A stretch of DNA of 64,000 nucleotides from Diogma glabrata (taxonomy: Eukaryota; Arthropoda; Insecta; Diptera; Cylindrotomidae): contig OY856186.1 of assembly GCA_963693315.1 (NCBI GenBank), positions 238,889,377 through 238,953,376 of the forward strand, read 5' to 3'. This document shows, piece by piece, positions 10,430-22,824 of this stretch. How positions within the stretch are numbered: position 1 is the stretch's first letter; the number at the start of each line of letters is the position of its first letter. A program made the position numbers and the translations under genes. Under the pieces are notes generated by a model. The model made no database searches, was not told the origin of the DNA, and saw only the letters and a program-made list of their open reading frames with translations.

Positions 10430-12398
10430 TTTTTTTTTTTTTTTTTTTAATAAAATGTGTTGTGTAATAGGGTTTAGAATATGTGTCACAACAACACATA
10501 AATACCTTTTAAGACCTAGGTCTAGTCCTGGGTCCCACAACAACTGGCGTTCTGAGGTGTAGATTAACGCTTTTTTTAAACATCTGTGGGTTGAAGCCAC
10601 CTGAGACTAAGTGTTCCGGCAAACTATTCCATTTGTACGCAGTTCGGACAAAGAAGTCTCTCTGCGATCTGCCAGTATGACAGCGCGGGATCTTTACCGT
10701 TTCACTGGTTGCGGCAGCCGATTGCCGAGTGGAACGGGGGTAAGAATAAGTTTGAGGCATGATGCCGCTGATTTCATCTGAGCACTGCTGATGACGATAT
10801 TTGTAAAAAAACAACGAGGTCAGCAACAGTGCGACGATGTTGTAGGGAATCAAGTTTTGATGTCAAAGTTCGATCACCTACAATTCGTATAGCTCGCTTT
10901 TGAACAGAGTCCAAGAGGGCCAAGATGGAAACAGAGGCAGCACCCCAAACTTGACAGCAGTACTCCATACAGGGACGAATATAGGACTTATAAACATGGA
11001 GCAATTGGTATGGAGTGAAAATTTTTTTGCATCTATTTAGGAGGCCGAGTTTTTTAGACGCGCTTTTTGCCATCGCCATTACATGATCGTTCCAGAGTAG
11101 GTCATTTGAAACTGCGACACCCAATAAACGAATGTTTTTACATTCACCTATTGGTTCATCACACATACTAAATAAAATATCTTTGGGGAACTCGGTCTTT
11201 AATCTGGAAACAATCAACAGCTGTGTTTTGGTGGAGTTGCAATTGACAAGGTTTTGGTCACCCCAGTCGGCGACTTTATTCAGGTCTTTGTTCACGTTTA
11301 TGGCAGCGTCTCTCCGGGCAGGATTAATTCGTTCGTGCATTTTACCTTTTGAAGGAAGGGGTTCGAACGACTTATGCAGAGTACTATCATCTGCAAAACT
11401 ATTTATTGGGTTGCTGGTGATTTTCAACAATTCGTTGATATAAATCAAAAATAGGGTTGGGGACAATACTGAGCCTTGGGGTACACCAGCGTTAATTAGT
11501 TTAGACTCAGAAGAATATCCGTCTAAGGTTACCGAAATGTATCGGTCGGATAGAAAATTTTGAATCAGCTTCACAACATTGGGATGAAAACCGTACGCAA
11601 CGAGCTTGTTGATTAAGTTGGCATGCCAGACTCAATCGAATGCCTTGGAGATGTCTAAAGCGATAACGTATGTTTCACCACCTTTATCAAGTATGCTGTT
11701 CCAACAATGCGCTACATAGTTTAATAGATCGGTAGTTGATCTTTTGTTTCGAAAACCGTATTGGCTGTCGGATATTAAATGATTTTCTTCCAGAAATTTT
11801 GAAATATGTGTATTGATATAATGCTCATAGACTTTGGATAGGACCGATAGTAAAGCTATTGGCCTACAATTTGAGATATCGGATTTTGGCCCCTTTTTGG
11901 GGACGGGCTGGACATTTGCCAACTTCCAGCACGAGGGAAATATACCAGATTTGTAGGATTGGTAGAATATTTTAGTTAAAGTTGGTGCAAGTTCTTTGGA
12001 AAAGGTTTTTAAAATAATGGGTGAAATATTGTCCATTCCTGATGCTTTGTTGATGTTTAACCCCTTTAAAAGTTTAGCGACTATTTTGGGTTTGAAGTGA
12101 AGTTCATTCACATTAACTCCTGAAGACTGGATTTGGGGTATTTCTTTAGGGGTTTCCAAAACAGTAGAGTTCAGAGCAAAGCGTTCAGCGAACAAGTTAG
12201 CTTTGCTTGCGGGATCATTGACGATTAAATCACCATCAATAATAGGGGGAATAGAAAATTTTGTACCAGAATTTAAAGAATTAATGGCACTGTAGAAACT
12301 CTTGTCAGAAACAGACATAGACGTAAGTTTTGAGGCTTTCGCTCTGTCAATTTCGGACTTTTCGTTTGAGATAATCTGATTAGATATTTTGTTGGCCT
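10430..12398 (-). mobile_element. LINE-C copy 1, 5' truncated
   Basis: Minus-strand LINE with its poly-A tail as a T-run at 10431-10449. Its 3' untranslated region is nearly identical to that at 34415-34540. Recognisable coding sequence fades at about 12398. No clear target duplication was found. Other copies lie at 24483-24603 (3' end only), 34415-35138 and 62902-64000. Confidence 0.8.
10509..12398 (-). pseudogene. LINE-C reverse transcriptase, truncated and interrupted
   Basis: The upstream part (12318-11632) carries ASGMDNISPIILKTF, NCRPIALLSVLSKVYE and YVIALDISKAFD. A single in-frame TGA at 11632-11634 follows, then the same frame continues to about 10774 with AGVPQGSVLSPTLFLIYINE, FADD and MEYCCQVWGAAS. 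A frameshift near 10810, in a T-run, moves the last 85 residues into another frame (SGIMPQTYSYP, AYKWNSLPEHLV). The endonuclease domain is absent. The protein is close kin to LINE-B ORF2 but clearly a different family. It is not functional. Confidence 0.85.
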
Positions 12399-12822
12399 TT
12401 AAGTATTGGATAATTGTATAGATAATTATATCATAAATTGCTTTAATTTAAACACTCAATAAAATATCCCAAAATGTCCCCAGCCGAAGAACAAACAAAA
12501 TTCCAACGTATAAATCACCTAATTTAAATTACTTAGAAATTCATAATCATGCGTTAAACACAACACCAATTCACATAACTTAAAGTTATGTTCACAATAA
12601 CTATAACGATGATCTTACAAGTTTTTAGCTTTTCATCTTAATCTTGTGTTCTATCAAATAAAACGATCAAGATTATATAGTCTTATTTTTTCCTCTCTTT
12701 TAAATTAAGACATTAAATAATTAATTTAAATTTGAAATAGTTTTAAAATTTAAAAAAACTGTTTTTTTTATTTCTTAATAAAAGAAGATGACAAGATAAA
12801 CAATAAAAAGAATAAACAAATT
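12399..12822. other. AT-rich stretch, no gene seen
   Basis: Nothing I can support lies between LINE-C and the following inverted repeat. Confidence 0.4.
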
Positions 12823-13480
12823 ATAGAGCTTTTTCCCGAAAATATTTTGACAGCTCAAACCAGCTGTTTTAATTTGTGCATGTCAAATCATCAAAATTTA
12901 TTGATTTCCCTTGCAAATTTGGTTATTTTGATTGTTATTAAAAGTGTTTCAAAAGTGAATTTTTGAAAACAATAATTAATTAAATTGTTAATTGTGTTGT
13001 GCTCTTAAGTTTTTTGTGCATTAGGGATAGCGAAATAATTAAAATCGCGTAAAAATATGGAAATTAAATTAACCTTCATTTCTTCAGAATTTTATATAAT
13101 ATTGTCTCTGAACTTTTTTTATTATTATTTTACATTATTATTTTACACTAAACTAAAGTATTTGATATTAGTTTTTTGTAAGTAAACCGAAATAAAAATT
13201 TGGAAATTAAATAAACCTTCATTTCTGAAGAAATAATGACTGATTTAATTTCCATATTTTAATGCGATTTTAATTATTTCAGTATCCTTAATGCATTAAA
13301 AACTTAAGAGCACAACACAATTAACAATTTAATTAATTATTGTTTTCAAAAATTCACTTTTGAAACACTTTTAATAACAATCAAAATTACCAAATTTGCA
13401 AGGGAAATCAATAAATTTTGATGATTTGACATGCACAAATGTTGACGTTTAAAGTTTGACGTTTAAGGAAAAAACTCTAT
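12823..13480. mobile_element. Foldback element with about 265-bp inverted arms
   Basis: The left arm (12823 to about 13091) is matched in inverse orientation by the right arm (about 13215-13480). The ends read ATAGAG and CTCTAT. Shared blocks include CATGTCAAATCATCAAAATT, TTGTTAATTGTGTTGTGCTC and AATATGGAAATTAAAT. The spacer is about 120 bp. There is no open frame. It is a large MITE or foldback transposon; if transcribed it would form a long hairpin. Confidence 0.7.
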
Positions 13481-14610
13481 TAAAAGAATGAAGCTAAAAT
13501 TCTAACATGGCGCCAAAGATCAAATGTAAATTTTTTTTTTGCTTTTGAAGTGTTTCAAAATTTTATTGGGATTATTATTGTTTTTGGAATATAGCTAAGA
13601 AAATAAAATTTGGTAAATAGATCAGTTGTGATCGTAAACTAACTGTCAGAGTGAAAGATATTAATTCTATTACTAAAACTTAAAAAAAATTGTTTCTTTT
13701 GAACATAAGTCTCTAAAACTGACAAACATCTATTCGTCATTCCTTCATATTCCAAAGACATAGTCATAACTAATTAAATTTGTATTTTTTTCTAAGACTT
13801 ATTTCTCATGATCATGCTGATTCCGTTTTTTTATGGCTTAATTTTTTCACAAAATAATTCCAATTATAACAGAGATAAACTAAAAAAAATGTCGTTTAAA
13901 TTAATAATAAGATTTCACATCAGTTGGTAATCGTTAGTTAACATGAATTTACGGAAGTTTTATAATTTTTCCTTTGAAAAGCTTCAAGTACGTATAAATA
14001 CCAACTTACTAACTAACGGCTTTATGTTTCCTTTATCTAATTCATCATTAAAAATAATTACATAAGGTTGAATTGTTTTTTAATGAATTACCTATCGATG
14101 TTATTTAATTAAATTTAATTTTGGCTTATTTTTTTTTCGTTGTATTATTAAATTTATTTCTAAATGTATTTCAAATTGATTTAAATTTTAATCACCGTAA
14201 CGAAATTATACGGAACAAATAACAAAAAAAATTAATAATATGATCATGATCAGATATGATCGTTTTGATTAAATTACCATATAATCATCGATTTGGTACA
14301 GTTTTCCGACAGAATAAGATTCGTATAAGATAATATTTAGTATTTACTTTGATGTTAAAGTTTTATGTTGTTAATTTAACTTTAATATATTGTCGGATCG
14401 TGAAATTGTATGAATTCATAATGATTGGAGAAACTATGTAGAGATTTTTTCAATAAAAAGTATTGTGTGATAGAGCTTACAAAAAAGGGTCACATCATCA
14501 TATATCATATACATGTCTAGTCCGTACAAAAGGGTAACATCATCACTAGACATATATACGTCTAGTCCGTACAACAACATATACTCTGAGGACCACCAAC
14601 GAACGTATTG
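13481..14610. other. AT-rich stretch with a short tandem duplication
   Basis: No gene seen. At 14483-14575 a 45-bp unit (AAAAGGGTMACATCATCA ... GTCTAGTCCGTAC) occurs twice, with moderate divergence. Confidence 0.45.
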
Positions 14611-15832
14611 AAGAAAAACGTGTTCTAGACCGAGTTGTGAAAACTTGACCATTTTTGATTTTTCAAGTTTCAGAAATTTAAAAATTTTGGACAAAATAAA
14701 AAATACAACTTATTCTACAAATTTTTTAAAGTTCATAGTTTGGGCAACCCAATATGCATGAAAATTGAAAATTCTGCCAATCCGATGTAACTTTGAAATT
14801 AAATTGCTCAAGAAAGGTTGAACTGATTTCATCACTCTTTTTTTGTTTGATAGATCGTCGTTTTAAAAACAATTAATTAATTGTTTTTGTAATTAATTTT
14901 TAAATAAAAATATTAAAAAACTTTTATAAAGATGGCGCTAGGGTCGAAGATCAACTGGAATTTAATTAATTTTTTTCCTGAAAATAGTTATATTCTTACT
15001 TTTAAATATATCAAATTTACAAGGAGGCGTTAAATTTTGTTCTTGAGATATTTAATTTTAAAGATTTTTAGTACGACTAAAATTCTAATTTTTCATCATT
15101 TTTTCAAACAACTTCCATTAACAAAAAATTTTAAAATCAATTAAATTTTAGCTGTTTTTTTAAATAAAGTTCTATCCTTACTTTAAAATATATCAAATTA
15201 ACAAAGAGGAGTTAATTCGTGTTCTTGAGATATTTAATTTTAAACATTTTTAGTCCGTCTAAAATTCTAATTGTTCATAATTTTTTCGATCAATTTTTAT
15301 CATGAAAAAATTTTAACCACTGAAAATTCGAATTTTAGTTGGACCAAAAATCTTTAAAATTAAATATCTCAAGAACTCGAATTAATGCCTCTTTGTAAAT
15401 TTGATATATTTTAAAGTAAGAATAGAACTATTTTCAAGAAAAAAATTAATTAAATTCCAATTGATCTTCGACCCTAGCACTATCTTTAAAAAAGTATTTT
15501 TAATATTTTTATCTAAAAACTAATTACAAAAACAATTCATTAATTCGTTTTAAAACGACCAACTGATCATCTGTCAAACAAAAAAATTTGATGAAATCGG
15601 TACAGCCGTTCTTGAGCAATTTAATTTCAAAGTTACATCGGATTAACAGAATTTTCATTTTTCATGCATGTTGCGGTGCCCCCTATGCGCAAAATATGCA
15701 CTTTAAAAAAATTGTAAAATAAGTTGTATTTTTTATTTTGTCCATACTACTAATATGCCAAGTTTCAGAAAAATCAAAAATGGTCAAGTTCAAATCTCGA
15801 CTTTTTCACCTGCGTAGATCACGTTTTTCATT
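14611..15832. mobile_element. Long imperfect hairpin of about 1.2 kb with duplicated centre
   Basis: The left arm (14611 to about 15105) and right arm (about 15330-15832) are imperfect inverted copies over roughly 500 bp. Matching landmarks are GATGGCGCTAGGGTCGAAGA against TCTTCGACCCTAGCACTATC, and CCGATGTAACTTTGAAATTA against TAATTTCAAAGTTACATCGG. In the centre, the segment with TTCTTGAGATATTTAATTTTAAA occurs twice in direct orientation. No coding capacity. It is either a foldback transposon or a source of long hairpin RNA. Confidence 0.7.
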
Positions 15833-16863
15833 TATTCGAGAATTAACACATCATTGATTAATCTAATTTTATTTTTATTTTAAAAATTTTGGTTTATAAA
15901 TTTATTGAAAAACTTGATATAATTATTGCATCCAGTCGGTTTTGAGTTCGCCACAACTCTTCCGCTTCCAGTGCTATGAAAGATAGCACGAAATTGTTAC
16001 GAGCAGAATCCGTCCACTGCTTCTTAACAAGAACTATAGTGCGAAATCATACATTCAGATTTTGTTACAAGAAACAAAGGTTCTTTTAAATAAAATACGA
16101 ACGAGCCCATTTTTTTGTGGTACATTTCTCAAGACAAATAATATGATTATCAAACACATAATACAGTATTTATAATTAAATACGTCATCGTTCTTATTCA
16201 AACAATTAAATCTACCTAGTCATATGTACTGAAAATTATTTTCCTGTTTTTGTGCGTAGATAAACCAAAAGTAAATATAAAGTAGTTTTAAAAATGTGTA
16301 ATAAGTTATTTTATCAATCTAATAACGATTTTTATTAAAGTAATTGCCACATTCGTTCGATTAATACTTTTTGTTATTATTTTAATAAAAATGTTTATCA
16401 AAATAAAAATACGGTCAATATTATTAAAAAAATCACAACGGTTGATTAAACTAATAACCAATTCTTATTAAAATGATGAATTCAGACAATCAAATAAAAA
16501 ATTATGTGATTAACGTAGAGCTATTAAAATAAAAACATAAATTATTATTTTTGTAGTTAATTTTAATAACAATTTTATTAGATTAATCATCGACGTTTTT
16601 ACTTTCAAAACGTAGGTTATTAAATTAATAATAGTATACATTAATCTTACTTTAAGTTATTATTTTTAATAACGATTAATAAAATATTGGTAAGAATCAC
16701 AGTTTATATCCAGACGCTGAATAAACAACTTTAAAAAATATTTAAAAGTTTTGTGAAAAGTTAAAAGTGTTAAGAAAATTGAAAAAGTAAGATTTTTTTA
16801 TTAAACGATAACGTTTGGTATGTGAAACTTTGTAAATGTTTGTACTGTCTATGGTGTGGTAAA
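15833..16863. other. AT-rich stretch with a TTATTA-rich block
   Basis: No gene seen. From about 16290 to 16690 the sequence is crowded with TTATTA, TAATAA and TTTAATAACA words, as in the block at 21060-21490. Confidence 0.4.
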
Positions 16864-17005
16864 AATAGTATATTAAGAAACTATTTTTATAATCGACGAT
16901 TTTATCGCACGCAATCTGTTTAGAAAACGACCCGCGCAGCGGGGAGTTTTCTAAAGGATAAGTGCGATAAAACGTCTTATGAAACGAGTTTTTTATACTA
17001 TTTTT
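16864..17005. repeat. GC-core palindrome
   Basis: A nested inverted repeat: AATAGTATA with TATACTATT outside, then TTTATCGCAC (16901-16910) with GTGCGATAAA, then TTAGAAAAC (16920-16928) with GTTTTCTAA (16946-16954). The centre is CCCGCGCAGCGGGG, very G/C-rich for this region. Its layout resembles the repeats at 9364 and 19087 but the sequence differs. A further inverted pair, TCTATTTTGC near 17000 and GCAAAATAGA near 17427, suggests it may be part of a larger element. Confidence 0.6.
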
Positions 17006-18470
17006 TCTATTTTGCATTTTTTGTCTTGAAATTTTAAAAAATATTTTTTATGTCAATGTTTTAAAGAAACTTTCTAAAAATTTCAATTCAAAATAGTAAG
17101 CTCTGCCTTTCATCATATTTCTATATATTTTTTTATTGCAAAACTAGCTTTCATAATATACGTATTTTATTAAAATATAGTCAATTTGATATTTTGTTAT
17201 TATTACTAATTATTTTAATTAATTAAAATATTTAACACTAATTTAGATTATTTTTTAATAATAAGATTAATTAATAAGAATAATTTTATTTATATAATTA
17301 TTCGTTTTAACTTTCACTGACGTTTGTATGACCAATGTGACCAACCTTGAAAAACAAAACTTTGCGTATCTTAATGAAGGCCATTTCGATACGCATTTGG
17401 GTATCGAAATGACTTTATTTTAGACGCAAAATAGAAAAAATTGGTTTTTCAGCTCCTGAAGCAGATTCATCAGACAGAACATGTAGAAATTTTGTTCGAT
17501 GAACAGAGTAGTTAGGCTAAAATTGAGTCAACATGGGACAGGACTAAACAACTGAGACTCAGCGACATTTCAAAATTAAAATCAACTTCGGAAATTTTAA
17601 CCAAATGGAAGCAATTTAAATTACCGCTTGGTTATAAACTGGTAATTAATAATTCAATATTAGTATATTTCAATAACATTTTAATTATAATTATAATAAT
17701 ATATATATAATAATTATAATTAATTCTAATAATATATCTTTTAAAATTTTCAGATAGACATTTATTTTAAAGCAATGTTTCCGAAAGCCAGCGATTTTGG
17801 TTGTAAATTAGCAACCATTTATTCAAAAAACTCAGCCCATTTTTGAAGAACAAATTAAAGATGAAAAGTTAAGAGAGATGGTTGAAGAACTTCGCAATAC
17901 AGAGAATATGACAGAAAGTAGGTTTTTTAAATTTGTTTTTTGGCTCCAAAAACTTGAAAATCACATACAACAGAAGCAGAATTCCATTCAAATTTTACAG
18001 CAACAGAATTTTTTGCTGTCAAATTTGTATGAAATTCTGTTTCTGTTTCTGATGTATTTGAATACCCGGCTATAAGCTAAAACGTTGTTTTTGGACATGT
18101 CATTTGTAATTTTTTTGAGTGAAAACAATTAAACCTATTCAATGTTAGATTCTGTAATAATATAATATTTTTCTGTTTTATATTATTTAGATGATATTCT
18201 GCTATCAACTATGTATTTACTGCACAGGATACTCCGTCAAACCAACAAATAAAGCTTTGTAGCATAAAATTTATAAGAAATACACTGTTCGATATTCTTA
18301 AAACAGTTTTGCCATTATAGGCGAAAATGTTCAAAATGATGAAGAGATGTTACAAAAGTATTTCGATAAAAAATTACCAATTCAGCCTCTTTTGTTAATC
18401 AGTGGGTCTATAATAAAGCCAACTAGAATGTTTTGATAATGTACGGTATGAAGTTTATACAACATGGAAT

Positions 18471-18855
18471 AGTAGATTCTTGTATGAGCTTAGAATGAAA
18501 GCAATTCTTCACGAGGATGAAGTTTCCCGAAACGAGCGTAGCGAGTGGAGGGAATCATCCGAGTGAAGAATTGCCATCATCCCAAGCGAATACAAGATGC
18601 TATTTTATCCACGACTTTAAAATATTTCGTTTAATTTCCAGTTTTCATGCAAAATTTGTATCGCCATATTGAAATAAAAACATCAAAGATAGCGAAAAAC
18701 AAAACAAGTTTGCTGTTTAATTTGTTAGGGGAATATTTAATAAACTATAGAGCTGTTAAAGAATTTTAATCAAATTAACTAGTTGTGGAATGAATACAAT
18801 TACAATGGAAGACATACGCATGGAAAGCATATATTCTTTAGTCGTGGATAAAGTA
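18471..18855 (+). repeat. GC-core palindromic repeat, copy 2
   Basis: Same family as 9364-9816. The hairpin at 18471-18604 is nearly identical to copy 1, and the closing AGTCGTGGATAAA lies at 18840-18852. It is about 70 bp shorter in the AT-rich middle. It lies inside the decayed gene at 17430-19370. Confidence 0.7.
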
Positions 18856-19086
18856 ATTGATGTGTGCTTCAAAATATTTTTTCTATGCAAAAAGTTAATT
18901 CACTAGTGAAAAAGAATAACAATTATAGTTGCTATGGTTTTTCATATAATTTTATAAAGTATTTTAAACAACGTATAACCATGAAAAAATAGAATATGAA
19001 TTTTGAATGTTTTGTTGTCGATTTATAACTTTATAATTTATAGTAAACATCGATTATATATATACTACCATGGAAAAAATTGCATT

Positions 19087-19200
19087 TCCTACACGAGATA
19101 AAAACGTTTTTCGTTCGTAAACATGTCTGACTCGACGCTAGCGCGTCTCGTGAACATATGTTTACTCACGAAAAAACAATGTTTTCATCTCTTGTAGGAA
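19087..19200. repeat. GC-core palindrome, 114 bp
   Basis: TTCCTACACGAGATAAAAAC pairs with its near-complement ending TCTTGTAGGAA at 19200. GTAAACAT pairs with ATGTTTAC inside it. The centre is CGACGCTAGCGCGT. Probably a MITE. Confidence 0.65.
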
Positions 19201-19406
19201 AATATGCTATTATTTATTCAACTTAAAATATCCGCAATCAGCAACCAATTTTGGAATTTTATCCAAAAGTATTTTTTTACATTGAAAGGCGATAAAGAAA
19301 GAGCACATTATTCGGTCCATTTGTTGAATGATTTGTTAAATTCAAATCAATAATATATATTATTAGTTTAGCTATGTAAATTTATTTTTTAATTAATAAA
19401 AAATAT

Positions 19407-20821
19407 TTTTTTTTTTTTTTTTTTTTTTAAGGCGTTCATGCTCCATGTAGGAGCGTTGCCAGGCTAATCAGCTTCGAATATTCACCACGGTCATTCGCAA
19501 CAGCGACATAGTTACCATGGCAGCCGATTTTTTTAAGGTCGTTTATTACGTCAGTCTCCCATTGTAGTCGTGGTCTTCCTCGCGGTCTACCACTCCCTGG
19601 GGTACTAACGTACATTTTTCTAATCATTCCAGACTGTGAATCGGCTCGTAGAACATGCCCAAACCAAGCAATCCTGTTAGAACGGATACAACCTATTATA
19701 TCAGGACCCTCAAGAAGGTCTCTGATCTCAAAGTTATACCGGGTTCTATACTCTCCATCGTCTGTCTTAAGTGGACCAAAAATGTAGCGTAGGATCTTAC
19801 GCTCAAATACAGATAAATGCGATTCGTCATTTTGTGTAAGGGTCCACGTTTGTGACCCATACATCACAACCGGTCTAATCAATGTCTTGTATAACTTGAG
19901 CTTGGTGTTAGTTGATACATACGGTGATCCAAGGAGAGGTTTAATTGAGTAGAAAGTTCGATTACCTGCAGCGATTCGAGCTTTAATATCTGTAAGTATG
20001 CTGTTGTTTGAGTCAAGCATTGATCCCAAATATTTAAAAGATTCAACTCCCTCAATTCGTTCATCGCCGCACATCAAATCTTTCTTCTCAGCCTCTCTTG
20101 AAACATTCATATGTTTGGTTTTATTGTAGTTAATTTGCAGACCAATTTTCCTAGCACCACTCTCAAGCGACTTGAAAGTCTAACTCATAACAGCTTCACT
20201 TCGGCCGAGGATGACAACATCATCAGCGTAAGCAATCATCTGTACTGAGTTTATTGACAAGATATTGTTATTAGTCGGTAGTTTCTTTTGACGGCACACA
20301 TATTCCAAGGCTAGATTAAAAAGTATAGGAGAGATAGCATCACCTTGTCTTAATCCGGAGTCGACTTTAAAAAATTTTGATATTTCGTTCTCTACTCGCA
20401 CACAGCATTGAGAGTTCTGTACTGTCATTTTGCATAGTGATACCAGTTTACCAGGAATTCCCATTGACACCAGAGCAGACCATAGAGTCTCTCGTTCGAG
20501 AGAGTCGTAGGCCTGCCTGAAATCAATGAAAAGTTGGTGCACAGGTATGTTGAACTCTCGACACTTTTCCAAAATCATCCTTATCGAGAAAAGTGCATCG
20601 GTGGTACCTCGGCCCCGCCGGAAACCACACTGATATTCTCCAAACAGTTGTTCAGCAAAAGGATTGATTTTGGATAGCAAAATGTAGGAAAAGATCTTAT
20701 ATGCTGTGCAGAGGAGAGCGATTCCTCTGTAGTTTGCACATTGTAGGCGATTACCTTTTTTATGGATTGGTATCAGCATAGCTTTGTTCCAGTCCTGTGG
20801 CATGGTTTCAGTCCTCCAGAG
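19407..20821 (-). mobile_element. RTE-like LINE, 5' truncated, 11-bp target duplication
   Basis: The poly-A tail appears as a T-run from about 19407 to 19428. The flanks ATAAAAAATAT at 19396-19406 and 20822-20832 are identical. The element is about 1.4 kb and holds only the reverse transcriptase and C-terminus. Confidence 0.85.
19436..20821 (-). pseudogene. RTE-like reverse transcriptase and C-terminal domain, one internal stop
   Basis: Reading on the minus strand from 20821: MPQDWNKAMLIPIHKKGN, NYRGIALLCTAYKIFSYILL, QCGFRRGRGTTDALFS, catalytic Asp in QLFIDFRQAYDSL, SGLRQGDAISPILFNLALE, and YADD in MIAYADDVVILGR. A TAG at 20180-20182 interrupts the same frame, which then runs on to 19436 with KYLGSMLDSNN, MYGSQTWTLTQND, FERKILRYIFGP, WFGHVLRADS and PRGRPRLQWETDV. 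These motifs are those of insect RTE-type endonuclease-reverse transcriptases. The endonuclease is missing through 5' truncation, so the copy is dead. Confidence 0.87.
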
Positions 20822-20832
20822 ATAAAAAATAT

Positions 20833-22824
20833 AGTAAAATATAATAAATATTACTATATTTTTTATTTTATATACGCACATAGACTCCTTTTGTTCTTTT
20901 AATTTTTGTCACATATAAATATAAAAATACTTTAAAGCAAAATTATGAATTATTTTAGAATTAAAACTGTGAAATATAAATCTTTAAGATTAAATGAAAA
21001 TAATTGAAATAAATAAAATCGTTAATAAAAAATTTATGCTCTCTTTTATTTAAAAAGTGTAAAATATAAGTTCCATTATTAATTTAATAAGTTTCATTAT
21101 TAATTTAATAACATCTTATTATTGATTTAATAAGAACCTATTATTAATCTAATTAGATTGTATTATTAATCTGATAACCTAATATTATTTTAAAAACCAC
21201 TTTATTATTATAATAATATATGTCATTTATCCAAGGGATATATTAGGTATCCCCTAATGTAATCCATTATGTTATTATTTCAATAAGAATTTTTATAAAC
21301 ATAAAAGCTATCGTTTTTAGATTTAAAATTTAATTTTCTTTTGTTAGTAAATATTACGAACAAATAATATTAGTTTAATAATGCCTGTTATTACGAAATT
21401 AGTGAAAATAATCACAAGTTGTGATTAGCTGTATAATAATCACCAAATTATTAATCTAATGGCTATTTTGATAGTTTTTAATAACAGAATTCTCTGAGTG
21501 TAGGGTGTAATATTTCATATTCGGTAAAATGTAATATTTTTTCTGCTTTATGATAATGAAAACTTTAGGATCTTCTTCTTAGAGTAATTCCGTAATGTTG
21601 AAGAACTTGTTTTTGTCTAGTTTTGGATACATGGAAAATTTCTTGTTTTTCAATTCGTTTGAAAATTAAAAATAAGAGAAAGAGAAATTAAAATACGCGG
21701 GATGAATAAAAATTCATTTTAATAAACACGTAAACATTAAAAATAATAATGAAATAATATTAGTGATCAAATAATTTCAAAGATTCAGGTGAAATAATTT
21801 AATTGTTAACAGTTGAATAAAAAGTTATACATTTCAGAAAGTTCACATGTAAATTTACTGTCGATATTTATTTTTCTGCTGGTGTTTTTTGGTTTGTCTA
21901 ATATTGAAAAAAAAAACAAGTTAATACACAATAGAACAAATCTCTAATAATACAACCTACTACATCAACAATTCTTAATACAAATAAAACCATGTTACCG
22001 TAGATGAAAAGACGAATTAGATATCTTCGATAAGTTTATGAGAACTTAGTTAGATTAGAACTGATAAACAACCATTAACCGATGAGAAATATGTCCTTAA
22101 GGAATTGCGGGAGCCAAATGTTTGTGTCATCAGTGTGATGACTTTCTTACGATACGGCGTCTTTCTTTTTTATCTCGGTATACAAACAAACAGGTTTCTT
22201 AACAAAGTTATTTGCTTAATGAATCAAATGGATGGGCGAAATTCTAATATATTGTCAGGTTTCCTATCAAGAATATTATTCCCGTAGCTTCAAAAACTCT
22301 AACGATTATTGTAGAAATTTCCGTATAACACAGATTCACAAATATTACACAATATTTCTATATAATAACTCTTAAAACTTTATTCACAATTCAAAAATCA
22401 ATGTGTTTCTATTCACACGGTTTCAATCACTTAACATATTGGCACTTAGCAGTCCTACTTAAACTGTTTCTACTATCGCAGTCTGCTTTAATTTCACTAT
22501 ATTTTGTTTTATAAAAGGAATACCTTAAATACAATTCTGCATCATTTTTCGATTATTCGAGGTCAATTTCTTTACAAAGAAAAGTCGAGAAATTCTATGG
22601 ATAATCGACGTCATTATTTCGAATGTATTTTAGTTCATGTTTTTGTTTTGGCAATATTGGAAAAATCATGGAGTTTATAACAAATTCATAGTTGAAATAT
22701 TTTATAGAGTGATTTAAGATCGAACACAATTTTGTTTTATATTTTGTTTGGATTATGTAGAATCGAAACAAAATTTTTTATTTTCATTCAAAAAACTTTT
22801 TTTATTAACATTGATTTGTACTAA
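20833..22824. other. AT-rich stretch, no gene seen
   Basis: From 21060 to 21490 TTATTAATYTAATAA-type words recur many times, mirroring 16290-16690, and the block ends in ATTCTCTGAGTGTAG. The rest is unremarkable. The short open frame at 22105-22287 shows no recognisable motif. Confidence 0.4.

Larger units (their letters stand above)
17430..19370 (+). pseudogene. Decayed member of an uncharacterised insect protein family, interrupted by repeats
   Basis: Readable segments occur in order. At about 17524-17640 there is protein with STWDRTKQLRLSDISKL and KWKQFKLPLGYKL, followed by GTAATT. A TTTTCAG at 17747-17753 precedes the continuation (IDIYFKAMFPKASDF), so one intron seems preserved. At 18340-18415 there is KYFDKKLPIQPLLLISGS. 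At 19208-19350 the C-terminus reads LKYPQSATNFWNFIQKYFF ... VHLLNDLLNSNQ and stop. A palindromic repeat (18471-18855) and a palindrome (19087-19200) lie between the last two segments. The order and wording match, from memory, a family of function-unknown proteins present in many copies in some insects. Frameshifts and stops abound. I cannot name a function. Confidence 0.5.

Noticed and set aside
14434..14694. 86-codon frame with an internal repeat (YGLD ... DDVTL)
   Set aside because: The repeat comes from a 45-bp DNA duplication, and nothing else supports coding.
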